DNA of 34,041 nt from Hydrogenophaga intermedia (lineage in GTDB: Bacteria; Pseudomonadota; Gammaproteobacteria; Burkholderiales; Burkholderiaceae_C): assembly GCF_023715105.1 (NCBI RefSeq), contig NZ_JAMBNO010000032.1, forward strand, positions 1 through 34,041, read 5' to 3'. Under the pieces are notes generated by a model. It had not been told where the DNA came from. It saw only the letters and a list, made by a program, of their open reading frames with translations, and did no database searches. The position numbers and the translations under genes were made by a program. Below are positions 15,398 to 23,483 of this stretch, piece after piece; within the stretch, counting starts at the first letter, position 1, and each line of letters starts with the position of its first letter.

Positions 15398-16893
15398 GGC
15401 CGCAGCATCCGCTCAAGCACGTGCCGCTGCATGTGTCTGTCCACGAAGTCGGCCAGCCGGTCCAGGCTTGCGTCCAGCGTGCGCGTGCGCACGCCGAACA
15501 GCGCACGCACGACGCTTGCCTCTTCGAACAGCCCGTGCGCATAGACGCCCAGAACCGGGCCGCACTGCCAGCCGATGGCGTCGCCCCGGTGATCGCGCAA
15601 GGCGACCGTGCACGCCGCGCAATCGACAGCACTGTCTTGCAGGCGGGTCACTCCCGTCCTGATTTCATACGCATGGGCCTGCACGCCACCCAGCGACTGC
15701 CACGGGGCTGCCAGGGTTGCGAAGCGGGCCTGCACCTGCAGCACGCGCTTGGGAAGCTCATACCTGGTCGACAAGGGCAGCAGCCCCAGCCCCGGCATGC
15801 TGCCGACCGCACCGTCCACACCGGCAGGATCGTCCAGCGATTGACCCAGCATCTGCAGCCCGCCGCATACGCCAAGGATCTTCCTGCCGGCCGCTGCGTG
15901 GCGGGCGATAGCGACATCGAGTCCTCGTTCGCGCAGCCATTGCAGGTCGCCGCTGACTTGCTTGGAGCCAGGCAGGATGATCCAGTCGGCTGCCGCCAGC
16001 TCGGACGGTTGACGCACCCAGCCCACCTGTAGGCCGGGGACCTGCCGCAAGGGCTGAAACTCGTCGATGTTGCTGATGCGCGGGTAGGCGACGATGGCCA
16101 CGCGCAATCGCCCCTTTTGCGGATGACCGGTCGGCCGGTCATCGAAGACGCCGTCTTCCTCGGGCAGGCCGTGGTCCTGCTGCATCGGCAGCACGCCGAC
16201 GACGGGAACACCCGAAAGCGCTTGCATCTGCTGCGCACCCGGTGCCAGTAGTTGCGCATCGCCGCGGAACTTGTTCAGGACAAATCCGACCAGAGTCGGC
16301 TTCAGATCGTCGGCCAGGAGCGTCCAGGTGCCAAAGAGATGGGCGAAAGCACCGCCGCGATCGATGTCGGCGACAAGCAGGGCGCTGAATTCGCCTGCGG
16401 CCCGCGCCCACCGCGCCGCGCCGAGGTTTACATAATCATGCGCCGCCAGATTGATCTCCGCTGGGGAACCGGCCCCTTCCATCACGAGGAGCTCATGCTG
16501 GGCGCTCAGGCGAACGAAGCTTTCGCGTGCGGCTTCGGCTAGGTGGACGCTGCGCTCGCGCCAGGGAAGTTTCGCTAGGTGAGGTGCGACCTGGCCGTGC
16601 AGCACCACCTGGCTGGCCGTGTCACGCTCGGGCTTGAGCAACACCGGGTTCATGTCGACGCTTGGCGTCACGCGCGCGGCGATGGCCTGGAAGTACTGTG
16701 CGGCACCGATCTTAGCGTAGGTTTCATCATGCTGCGCAAGTCCGGGCACCACGCGGGCGTTGTTGCTCATGTTCTGCGCCTTGAACGGTGCGACATCGAT
16801 GCCCCGCTGCGCGGCCCAGCGGCAAAGCGCCGTCGCGAGCAGGCTCTTGCCAGCACCGCTGCTCGTTCCCCAGACCATCAGGCTGCGTGTCAC
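15394..16893 (-). CDS. cobQ: CobQ, adenosylcobyric acid synthase (glutamine-hydrolysing)
   Basis: This 499-residue amidotransferase uses glutamine and ATP to amidate side chains b, d, e and g of adenosylcobyrinic acid a,c-diamide. The N-terminal dethiobiotin-synthetase-like domain has MVWGTSSGAGKSLL and FKAQNMSNNA. The C-terminal glutamine amidotransferase domain has the nucleophile in ILGVCGGLQMLG (C343) and the histidine in GVYAHGLFEE. The start is GTG at 16893, giving VTRSLMVWG, which matches the usual family start and makes a GTGA overlap with the preceding phosphatase gene; a later ATG at 16878 would trim the first strand. The length is normal. Confidence 0.94.
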   Translation of the reverse strand: MTRSLMVWGTSSGAGKSLLATALCRWAAQRGIDVAPFKAQNMSNNARVVPGLAQHDETYAKIGAAQYFQAIAARVTPSVDMNPVLLKPERDTASQVVLHGQVAPHLAKLPWRERSVHLAEAARESFVRLSAQHELLVMEGAGSPAEINLAAHDYVNLGAARWARAAGEFSALLVADIDRGGAFAHLFGTWTLLADDLKPTLVGFVLNKFRGDAQLLAPGAQQMQALSGVPVVGVLPMQQDHGLPEEDGVFDDRPTGHPQKGRLRVAIVAYPRISNIDEFQPLRQVPGLQVGWVRQPSELAAADWIILPGSKQVSGDLQWLRERGLDVAIARHAAAGRKILGVCGGLQMLGQSLDDPAGVDGAVGSMPGLGLLPLSTRYELPKRVLQVQARFATLAAPWQSLGGVQAHAYEIRTGVTRLQDSAVDCAACTVALRDHRGDAIGWQCGPVLGVYAHGLFEEASVVRALFGVRTRTLDASLDRLADFVDRHMQRHVLERMLRP

Positions 16894-17480
16894 GCCGCAG
16901 CTCCCGCGATGGTCAGCGGCCGTCCCGAAGCCATTGCGTCCAGATGCCAGCACTCGCCATACCTGGGCGCAGCAGGCCACTGCGCGGGGTGACCGGGCGC
17001 GGGAGCTCCGGATGCCGCCCAGCGCCGCGCCAGCATCCAGCCGCCGTGCGAGACGACCGCAATCGGCGCGAATGGCGGCCGCCATGCTTTCGCGCGCTGC
17101 AGCAGCTCCCGCAGGTTCTCTCCGCCGCCAGGCCGGTGCTGCTCGAAAGCGGCACACCAGGCATCGATCTCCTCGCGTGGGACTTGCTCCCATGCGAGAC
17201 CATCCCAGCAGCCGAAATCCATTTCGCTCAACTGTGCCACTTGCTCATGTCGCCACCCCCACCGTTTGAGCCAACGGCCAACCGCGGCACACCGCTGAAG
17301 AGGGGAGGTGAGCACGTGCCTGGGCAGGCCTTGCCGCCGCGCCTCCTGGCGGATGCGGTGGGCGAGGCGCTTGGCGCGGCGCGGATCGACTGGCACATCG
17401 GTGCGGCCGATGCAGCGGCCGACGGCACCTTCGGGACGGGGGTGGCGCCACACCCACAGCAGGCGGACCGGTTCACCCAC
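16890..17480 (-). CDS. cobC: CobC-type alpha-ribazole phosphatase, histidine phosphatase family
   Basis: This 196-residue protein of the histidine phosphatase superfamily is expected to remove the 5' phosphate from alpha-ribazole phosphate or adenosylcobalamin phosphate. The N-terminus reads LLWVWRHPRPEGAVGRCIGRTDVPVDP: the phospho-acceptor histidine is kept, but the usual RHG is RHP. Further matches are LTSPLQRC, SEMDFGCWDGL and VVSHGGWMLARRW with the second histidine. The start is GTG at 17480, overlapping the cobS stop by eight bases; no better start exists because upstream codons are the antisense-like second frame of cobS. Its position next to cobS supports a nucleotide-loop role. The name cobC follows Salmonella usage. 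Confidence 0.82.
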   Translation of the reverse strand: MGEPVRLLWVWRHPRPEGAVGRCIGRTDVPVDPRRAKRLAHRIRQEARRQGLPRHVLTSPLQRCAAVGRWLKRWGWRHEQVAQLSEMDFGCWDGLAWEQVPREEIDAWCAAFEQHRPGGGENLRELLQRAKAWRPPFAPIAVVSHGGWMLARRWAASGAPAPGHPAQWPAAPRYGECWHLDAMASGRPLTIAGAAA

Positions 17481-18294
17481 GATGCGCTCCCGTGACGGCC
17501 AGCCAGGCCAGCAGGCTTGTGAGTTCGACGAGCTGTTGCGTGGCGCCCAGCGTGTCGCCCGTATAGCCGCCCAGACGGCGACGCAGCCAACGCACACAGC
17601 ACGCCGTCGTCGCGGCGCAGGCCACGAGGGCCGACGAGACGGCCCAGAAGGCCTGGCCGCGCTGCGCACCCGCCACCGATGCGAAGAGCGCGGTGCTGGT
17701 GAGCGCGACCCAGCCCATGCCGATCCAGAAGCCTCGGCTGCCGACCGTCTCGGCGAGGGGCCTCGCCTTCGAGGCTTCGACGGAGCCGGCATAAGACAGG
17801 GTGGAAACGACCCAGGCCGGGGCGGCTCGCGAGACGATGTGCGACCAGACCAGAGCTGCGGCCGCCCAGCCGATCTCACCCTGGCTGGTATGGGTTGCCA
17901 GCGCGGAGACTGTGGCGACCTTCAAAAGGCATGCCAGTACGAGCGCGACTGCCCCGTAGCTGCCGATGCGTGAATCCTTCATGATCGCCAGGGCCTGCTC
18001 CCGAGCGGCAGCACCGCCTAGGGCATCGACGGTGTCGGCCAGGCCGTCCTCATGGAGGGCGCCGGTCAGCCAGACCGTGGCCGCCAGGCTCAGGACGGAT
18101 GCGACCAGGGGCGGCCAGAACCACAGGGCTGCATGCAGGGCGGCAGCCGACCAGAGTCCGACGCATGCGCCGACCAGCGGGAAGTGGCGCAGGCAGGATC
18201 GCAACCAGGCCGGGTCGAATCCCACCCAGCGCGGCGCGGGCACACGCGTGAGGAACTGCATCGCCACGAGGAACAGCCGCAGCTCGTGCTTCAT
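17473..18294 (-). CDS. cobS: CobS (CobV), adenosylcobinamide-GDP ribazoletransferase
   Basis: This 273-residue inner-membrane enzyme joins adenosylcobinamide-GDP and alpha-ribazole (or its phosphate) to give adenosylcobalamin. Hallmarks are FLVAMQFLTRVPAP at the start, WLTGALHEDGLADTVDALGGA, and IMKDSRIGSYGAVALVL. There are about six hydrophobic segments and the length is normal. The ATG at 18294 overlaps the cobT stop (ATGA). This is the Salmonella-style CobS, not the chelatase subunit of the same name in Pseudomonas denitrificans. Confidence 0.95.
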   Translation of the reverse strand: MKHELRLFLVAMQFLTRVPAPRWVGFDPAWLRSCLRHFPLVGACVGLWSAAALHAALWFWPPLVASVLSLAATVWLTGALHEDGLADTVDALGGAAAREQALAIMKDSRIGSYGAVALVLACLLKVATVSALATHTSQGEIGWAAAALVWSHIVSRAAPAWVVSTLSYAGSVEASKARPLAETVGSRGFWIGMGWVALTSTALFASVAGAQRGQAFWAVSSALVACAATTACCVRWLRRRLGGYTGDTLGATQQLVELTSLLAWLAVTGAHRG

Positions 18295-19349
18295 GGCGCG
18301 TCGGGCGCCTCCATCGAAGGCTTCGACTCCCGGCTGACGCCGGCCGATTCAAAGCTCGCCATCTCGCGCAGGATGCGGCATGCCGACTCGAGCAGCGGCC
18401 ACGCCAGGGCGGCGCCCGAGCCTTCGCCCAGGCGCAGGCCGAGGTTCAACAGCGGCGTGGCGCCCAGGGTGCGCAGCATCAGCGCGTGGCCCGCTTCGTC
18501 GGAACAATGGGCGAAGATGCAGCGGGACAGCACGGCAGGCTGCAAGCGAGCGGCGACCAGCACCGCGCTGCTGGCAATGAAACCGTCGACCACCACGACA
18601 CGGCGCTCCAGGGCCGCCTGCAGCGTAGCGCCACACATCATGGCGATCTCGAAGCCACCGAATGCAGCAAGCGCCTGCAGCGGCGTACCGGCCTCGGGAT
18701 GCCTGGCCAACACCCGGCGCAGCACCCCGAGCTTGCGCTGCATGCCGGCGTCGTCCAGGCCTGTGCCGCGCCCGGTGCACAGCTCGATGGGGTGTCCCGC
18801 GAGGCGCGCAAGCAGCAAGGCGGCCGCGGATGTGTTCCCGATCCCCATTTCACCGAGCAGCAGCGCGTTGCCTGGCAGGCTTCGAACCACCTCCCGACCC
18901 GCCAGAATGGCCTCCGTACACTGGCCTTGCGTCATCGCCGCCCCGAGCAGCGCGTCCGAGGTGCCCGGTCCGATCTTGCGCACAAGCAGGCCGGCACGCT
19001 CGGCGAACTCGTGCCGCACGCCCGCGTCGACCACAGTCAAGTTCAGTCCGTGCTGGCGCGCCAGCACGCTGACCGCGGCGCCGCCCGCCAGGAAGTTCTC
19101 GACCATCTGCCAAGTGACGTCGCTAGGGTATGCGGACACGCCCTGGGCGGCCAAGCCATGGTCTGCCGCGAACACCACGAGCTGGGGCTGCTCCAGCCGC
19201 GGCGTCTCGGTCCCGAGGATGCTGCCGATCTGCGCCGCCAGCGCCTCCAGCCGACCGAGCGCCCCGAGCGGCTTCGTCTTGCCGTCAATGCGACCGCGCA
19301 GCACCGCAGCGAGCGCTGCGTCATCGAGTTGAGGAATGTCTGGGATCAT
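18291..19349 (-). CDS. cobT: CobT (CobU), nicotinate-nucleotide-dimethylbenzimidazole phosphoribosyltransferase
   Basis: This 352-residue enzyme activates 5,6-dimethylbenzimidazole by transfer of ribose phosphate from nicotinate mononucleotide, giving alpha-ribazole phosphate. Segments include LDGKTKPLG-like DGKTKPLGALGRLEALA, VFAADHGLAAQGVSAYPSDVT, LLLGEMGIGNTSAAALLLA, and near residue 300 FAHCSDEAGHALML with the catalytic-type glutamate, then LRLGEGSGAALA. The ATG at 19349 overlaps the preceding gene's stop (ATGA). Its substrate can be made by the BluB half of the fusion gene at the other end of the cassette. Confidence 0.95.
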   Translation of the reverse strand: MIPDIPQLDDAALAAVLRGRIDGKTKPLGALGRLEALAAQIGSILGTETPRLEQPQLVVFAADHGLAAQGVSAYPSDVTWQMVENFLAGGAAVSVLARQHGLNLTVVDAGVRHEFAERAGLLVRKIGPGTSDALLGAAMTQGQCTEAILAGREVVRSLPGNALLLGEMGIGNTSAAALLLARLAGHPIELCTGRGTGLDDAGMQRKLGVLRRVLARHPEAGTPLQALAAFGGFEIAMMCGATLQAALERRVVVVDGFIASSAVLVAARLQPAVLSRCIFAHCSDEAGHALMLRTLGATPLLNLGLRLGEGSGAALAWPLLESACRILREMASFESAGVSRESKPSMEAPDAP

Positions 19350-20377
19350 CGGTTCACGTCTCCATGGATCAGGGTGGAACGGTCGTCCTCCATCAGGAGG
19401 CGAAGGGCCGAGATGAGCGCGGTCGTCGCCTGCGGGGATTGGGCAGAAAGGCGCATCCAGCCGGGAAGGCCGAACGAGGTGGTGTCGCGTACCGCCAGTC
19501 CTCGCGCGCGCAGCAGCGCCGGTTGCGCAGTGGCGGGCAGGCGGGCGCAAAGGAAGGGTGTCACGCTGGGCGCGGGCTGCAAGCCGAGTTCTGCCAGTGC
19601 GGTGCGTAGCGCCGAGATCCAGTCGCGCAAGGTATCGCGGGTATCCGCCAGCCATGCGTGCACGACCGGATCGGTCCAGCATTCCAGCAAGGCGACCGCG
19701 TGGGCGCCGAGCGGCCACGACGGTTCCGCTTCTCTGAGCGCGACGCACCAGGCCTGCACATTCCACTGCGCACGGGCCGGCGCGATCGCGTAGGCTCCGC
19801 GGACTCCCGGCAGGCCCAGGGCCTTGTTGGGGCTGTACAACTGGATCACGGCGTCGCGGTCCTGTGTCGACCAGCGTGGCTCGCCGCCCAGGCGCAGTGG
19901 CGCATAGGCCAGATCGAGGACCGTGGGCCGCGCGGCCGGATCGTCGGGCGCGGAGGCGTCCTGACCAAAGGGACTGCTCGGTTCAGCATGCCAGTGCAAA
20001 GTGGCCGCAGCCTCTCCGAGGCCGACCACGGCGCGGCCGCAGGCACGCGCTGCAACCGCGTAATCGCCGTAGGCAAACGGCGGGACGGCCACGGCGCCCG
20101 GGGCAAGGCGCGCGCCAACGGCAGTCACGCGCTGGATGAATTCGCTGGCGCTTGCGGCGAACAGGATCCGGTGGACTTCGACACCGTGCCAGGCCGCCAG
20201 ACGCTCGCGCAGCCGGTGATAAGCGGGGTCGGGATAGCGGCTGGCATCCGCGCGCGCGAGCGCCTGTAGCGCCAGCGGACAGGATCCCGCTGCGTTCACG
20301 TTGGTCGAGAAATCCCACCGGACCGAGCCTGCGGCGTCCGGTCCGCCGTGCGTGCGGGGTGTGGCGGGAGCGTTCAC
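19346..20377 (-). CDS. cobD: CobD (CobC of Pseudomonas), threonine-phosphate decarboxylase-like aminotransferase-fold protein
   Basis: This 343-residue fold-type I PLP protein of the histidinol-phosphate aminotransferase family supplies (R)-1-amino-2-propanol O-phosphate for the side chain that CbiB attaches. Matches: WDFSTNVNAAG, RYPDPAYHRLRERLA, FAASASEFIQR and VIQLYSPNKALGLPGVRGAY with the PLP-binding Lys185 and phosphate-binding arginine. The start is GTG at 20377, overlapping the cbiB stop as GTGA; earlier codons belong to the second frame of cbiB. In this lineage the same protein has been suggested to help provide the aminopropanol moiety in other ways. Confidence 0.88.
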   Translation of the reverse strand: MNAPATPRTHGGPDAAGSVRWDFSTNVNAAGSCPLALQALARADASRYPDPAYHRLRERLAAWHGVEVHRILFAASASEFIQRVTAVGARLAPGAVAVPPFAYGDYAVAARACGRAVVGLGEAAATLHWHAEPSSPFGQDASAPDDPAARPTVLDLAYAPLRLGGEPRWSTQDRDAVIQLYSPNKALGLPGVRGAYAIAPARAQWNVQAWCVALREAEPSWPLGAHAVALLECWTDPVVHAWLADTRDTLRDWISALRTALAELGLQPAPSVTPFLCARLPATAQPALLRARGLAVRDTTSFGLPGWMRLSAQSPQATTALISALRLLMEDDRSTLIHGDVNR

Positions 20378-21285
20378 AAGGGCCTCGCCACCATGCTCGC
20401 CCCGAGGGTTGCGAGCAACGCCAGCCTTGCAGCGAACGCGCAGATGCGCAGCGCGTGCGCGGTGTCGATCGCCCGGGGCGCCGGCGCCGTCGGGTTCAGG
20501 GCGTACACGCCAGGCTTGCGCAGACGCACGCCCAGGCGCAGCGCAATGGCACCCATGGGCCAGCCGCCGTTGGGCGAGGGTGTGCCGGCGGCTTCGAGGG
20601 CCAATTCGCGCCACCTGCGCGGCCACGGCCATAGCAGCGCCGCCGTACATCTTGCCGGCAGCCACGACAGGACATCGTCGGCGCGCGCTGCGAATTTGCC
20701 GGCCCATTCGAAGCGACCGCGATAGCCCCACATTGCATCGGCCGTGTTGGCAAAGCGGTAGACCACGGCCCCCGGCAGGCCGGCCACCGCAAACCAGAAC
20801 AGGGGCGCGACGAGCGAATCGTTCAGGTTCTCTGCCAATGTTTCGATCGCGGTCTCCCGCACGCCGGCGCAGTCCAGCTGCATGACGTCCCGGCTGACCA
20901 GCCTGGCCACGCGCGCACGTCCGTCGGTCAGCGATCGCGCGAGCGCAAGTTCCACGTCCGCGACCTCGTCGCGCAGCATGCGCCATGCAAAGCAGGGCTT
21001 GAGCAGACATGCGAGCAGCAGCGCGGCGGCCGCCGGTGGCCAGCGCAAGAGGCTGGCTTGCACCGCGTGCGCGGCGATGCCCAGAATGGCCGCGATGAGC
21101 ACCCACGCAAGGGCGCCTGAAATGAACGCGGCCGGCGGCGGCAAGCGACACAAGCGCGATCCCACCGGACCCAGCAGCCGTCCCAGCCACGCGACCGGAT
21201 GCCATGCGTCGGGTGGTTCCGCGAACACTGCATCCAGCATCCAGGCGATGAGGAGCGCAGCAGGCAACACGTAGTTCACGCGCAT
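20374..21285 (-). CDS. cbiB: CbiB, adenosylcobinamide-phosphate synthase
   Basis: This 303-residue membrane enzyme attaches aminopropanol phosphate to the f side chain of adenosylcobyric acid. Recognisable parts are WMLDAVFAEPPDAWHPVAWLGRLL near the start (split by several membrane segments), SRDVMQLDCAGVRETAIETLAENLNDSLVAPLFW, GAVVYRFANTADAMWGYRG and PSPNGGWPMGAIALRL. The first segments and the C-terminus are hydrophobic, as expected. The ATG at 21285 overlaps the end of the DUF1636 gene by ten bases. It is called CobD in the Pseudomonas denitrificans nomenclature. Confidence 0.94.
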   Translation of the reverse strand: MRVNYVLPAALLIAWMLDAVFAEPPDAWHPVAWLGRLLGPVGSRLCRLPPPAAFISGALAWVLIAAILGIAAHAVQASLLRWPPAAAALLLACLLKPCFAWRMLRDEVADVELALARSLTDGRARVARLVSRDVMQLDCAGVRETAIETLAENLNDSLVAPLFWFAVAGLPGAVVYRFANTADAMWGYRGRFEWAGKFAARADDVLSWLPARCTAALLWPWPRRWRELALEAAGTPSPNGGWPMGAIALRLGVRLRKPGVYALNPTAPAPRAIDTAHALRICAFAARLALLATLGASMVARPL

Positions 21286-21704
21286 TCCCCGCTGCTCGGT
21301 TCAGCCGCAGGGCAGGCAGCCGGTTGGTCCAGCGGCGGCAGCTTGGCCAGGATGCCTTTGCGCAGCCGCTCGGGCCTGCTACTGCGGGGCAACAGGCCGT
21401 CGGTGCTTTGCTGGTGCAATGCGGCACAAGCCACCACGTCAGCCGCCGTTGCCGCATCCGCCTGCATGTCGCCGAACAAGTAGGCGTGCTTGCCGGCGGC
21501 CTGAAACGCGACGGTGCATGCGCGCCCGCAGCCGCTCAGGCAGGCAATGCCTCTCACCATGGGTGCAGGCCGGAATTGCGCCTGCGGGCCCGCCGCCACG
21601 ATAGTGCGCACGGCCTCGAGCAGGAGGCCTCCCGGGGCAGGCGCCTCGCGCGGGACATCCGGCGGCCGGCAGGTGGTGCAGATGAGGATTTCGGTACAGG
21701 ACAT
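21276..21704 (-). CDS. DUF1636 family metal-binding protein
   Basis: This 142-residue cytoplasmic protein has five ordered cysteines: ICTTC (C9, C12) and ACLSGCGRAC (C55, C59, C63). They probably bind a metal or an iron-sulphur cluster in a thioredoxin-like [2Fe-2S] ferredoxin fold. DUF1636 proteins recur in aerobic cobalamin clusters near cobN and cobW, so a part in cobalt delivery or corrin cobalt reduction is attractive but unproven. The ATG at 21704 was chosen because the conserved start (SCTEILICTTC) follows at once. There is a 34-base gap to the VWA gene and a ten-base overlap with cbiB. Confidence 0.82.
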   Translation of the reverse strand: MSCTEILICTTCRPPDVPREAPAPGGLLLEAVRTIVAAGPQAQFRPAPMVRGIACLSGCGRACTVAFQAAGKHAYLFGDMQADAATAADVVACAALHQQSTDGLLPRSSRPERLRKGILAKLPPLDQPAACPAAEPSSGECA

Positions 21705-21738
21705 GGCCGATGCGTTCTGGAGGTGTGGGTGGCTCGCC

Positions 21739-22422
21739 TCAGGGCTGCAGCGCCAAGCGGTGTTCGGCGCCCCAGCGCGCGGCCCAGGACGCGCAGCGCC
21801 CGATTGCACGCGCCGGCTCGTCGAAATCCACGATGACGATGCGACTCGCCGCCGCCGGTGCCTGCGGCTGTTCCAGCGATCGTCCGTCGGTGAGCAGCCA
21901 CAGCCAGCATTCGACCTCGACGTTGCCGCTCGACGCGCGCCGCAGCAGGTGTTCAGCCTGCGCCAGCGCCGCGGCCAGCGGGGTGCCACCGCCGCCGCCG
22001 AGTGCAGCCAGGCGAGCCGAGGCGGCCCGGCCTGCACGCCGTGGCGGCACCAGCACATCGACGCCGTGGCCGCCAAGTGACAGCACGCCCACGTCATCGC
22101 CTGCGCGCACCGCTTCGTCAATCAACAGCATGGCATGTCCTTTGGCGAGCGCCAGCCGTCCGCCGCGGCGCATGGAGCCGGAGACGTCGAGCAGGATGAG
22201 GTGCAGGCGTGCGGGGCGGTGTGCTACTGGCAGGCGCCGCAGGTGCTGCCGCTGCAGCGGTCCTGCACCCTTCGCGCGCAGTGTCGGAAGCCAGGCCATC
22301 GGGCCCGCTCCGGCCGGGTGCGGATCCGCGGCCGGTGCGCAGGCGTCGCCGGGCGCGCGAAACTGTTTGCGCCACCGCCAGCCACCCGCTCTTGTCTTGG
22401 GGTTCGGGCTGCGGTGGCTCAC
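21739..22422 (-). CDS. chlD: ChlD-like VWA-domain half of the cobalt chelatase partner
   Basis: This frame encodes 227 residues if started at GTG 22422. Residues 70-227 form a von Willebrand A domain with the metal-ion site LLDVSGSMRRG at 78-87 and a late WLWLLTDGRSL. This is the C-terminal half of ChlD/BchD-type medium subunits, which activate the large CobN subunit. The GTG overlaps the TGA of the upstream AAA+ frame. More strikingly, the frames meet at an A7 run, so a -1 shift would yield one 581-residue protein of normal ChlD shape (AAA-like domain, linker, VWA). Independent initiation at GTG remains possible, as no good ribosome-binding site decides. Confidence 0.85.
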   Translation of the reverse strand: MSHRSPNPKTRAGGWRWRKQFRAPGDACAPAADPHPAGAGPMAWLPTLRAKGAGPLQRQHLRRLPVAHRPARLHLILLDVSGSMRRGGRLALAKGHAMLLIDEAVRAGDDVGVLSLGGHGVDVLVPPRRAGRAASARLAALGGGGGTPLAAALAQAEHLLRRASSGNVEVECWLWLLTDGRSLEQPQAPAAASRIVIVDFDEPARAIGRCASWAARWGAEHRLALQP

Positions 22423-22445
22423 GCTTTTTTTGGGAACCAGCCCCC
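22371..22445 (-). promoter_or_regulatory. Candidate programmed -1 ribosomal frameshift signal in chlI/chlD
   Basis: On the minus strand a GGGGG (22445-22441) lies nine bases before the heptamer A AAA AAA (22431-22425), in frame as CCA AAA AAA GCG TGA. Six bases after it begins an arm GCCACCGC (22418-22411) that pairs perfectly with GCGGTGGC (22378-22371); an alternative partner GGGTGGCT lies just inside. The order of upstream purine element, slippery site and downstream stem matches bacterial -1 frameshift signals such as dnaX. A -1 slip continues directly into the VWA frame as PKKSVSHRS. Confidence 0.7.
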
Positions 22446-23483
22446 GGTAGGTTGCGGCCGGGTGCTGCCTTCGGGTTGGGGTGGCAGGGCGCCCCAATCT
22501 CCTTCAGCCGCCGCGGCTTCGTTCCGGCTGTGCGTGGGACGTTCCCGGTCCTCGGCGCGAGGCACCCCCTGCGATGCCCCCTCGCGCTGTCCCTTGCCGC
22601 AGCCCGGCTTGCGCCGGTGCGCGAGAGCGAATTCCGCGACCTCGTCGACGTCTGCGACCGTCACCGTCGCGCGCCCTTGCAGTGCGGCCAGCGCACGCGC
22701 AGTGCGCAGCATGACCAGATCGGCGCGCAAGCCATCCACGCCTGCCGCCAGCGCGCAGGCGGCGGCATGGTGCAGCACCTCATCCGGCCACGCGATCTCA
22801 CGCAGCAGGGTCCGGGCGCTGGCAAGCGCGGCCGCCAAGGCGCGTTGTTCCTCCGCGTGGGCCTGCGCCAGCTCCAGCGGGTTCTCGTCGAAACACAGGC
22901 GCGCGCGCATGATCGCGACGCGCGTTTCGGTCTCGGCGGGGTTTTCCAGGTGCACGGAGAGTCCGAAACGATCGAGCAACTGGGGACGCAGTTCGCCTTC
23001 CTCCGGATTCATGGTGCCCACCAGCACGAACCGGGCGGCATGCTGGTGCGATACACCGTCTCGCTCCACCGTGTTGATCCCGCTCGCGGCGACATCCAGC
23101 AGGGCGTCCACCAGGAAATCCGGCAGCAGGTTGACCTCGTCGACGTAGAGCACGCCCCCATGGGCCTTCGCGACCAATCCCGGGGACAGCCGCAGCTGGC
23201 CGTCCTGCAGCACGCCTTCCACATCCAGAGTGCCGACCACCTGCTCGAGGCTAGCCGCCAGAGGCAGGGTGACGAATGGCACGCCCGGCAGCAAGGCTGC
23301 CAGCGCGCGCGCCGCAGTCGATTTCGCCGTGCCGCGTGGCCCGCTGATCAGCACGCCGCCGATGCCGGGATCGATGGCCGCCAGAAGCAGCGCCTGGCGC
23401 AGCTGGGGCTGTCCGATCAGTGCGGCGAAAGGAAGCACCGGGCGTCCGGCCGTCTCGAGGGTCAGTGTGGATGCGCTCGTCAT
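22419..23483 (-). CDS. chlI: ChlI/ChlD-like AAA+ ATPase of the cobalt chelatase (zero-frame product)
   Basis: This 354-residue protein has Walker A GPRGTAKS (48-55), Walker B VLYVDE (111-116), an arginine-finger region LDRFGLSVHL and the C-terminal lid of Mg-chelatase ChlI/BchI. From about residue 295 a Pro/Glu-rich linker follows and the frame stops right after FPKKA. With CobN it would power insertion of cobalt into hydrogenobyrinic acid a,c-diamide, replacing CobS/CobT. The ATG at 23483 overlaps the cobN stop (ATGA). The abrupt end at a slippery A AAA AAA heptamer (22431-22425) just before the VWA frame suggests that this is the terminated product of a frameshifting chlD gene. Confidence 0.9.
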   Translation of the reverse strand: MTSASTLTLETAGRPVLPFAALIGQPQLRQALLLAAIDPGIGGVLISGPRGTAKSTAARALAALLPGVPFVTLPLAASLEQVVGTLDVEGVLQDGQLRLSPGLVAKAHGGVLYVDEVNLLPDFLVDALLDVAASGINTVERDGVSHQHAARFVLVGTMNPEEGELRPQLLDRFGLSVHLENPAETETRVAIMRARLCFDENPLELAQAHAEEQRALAAALASARTLLREIAWPDEVLHHAAACALAAGVDGLRADLVMLRTARALAALQGRATVTVADVDEVAEFALAHRRKPGCGKGQREGASQGVPRAEDRERPTHSRNEAAAAEGDWGALPPQPEGSTRPQPTGGWFPKKA

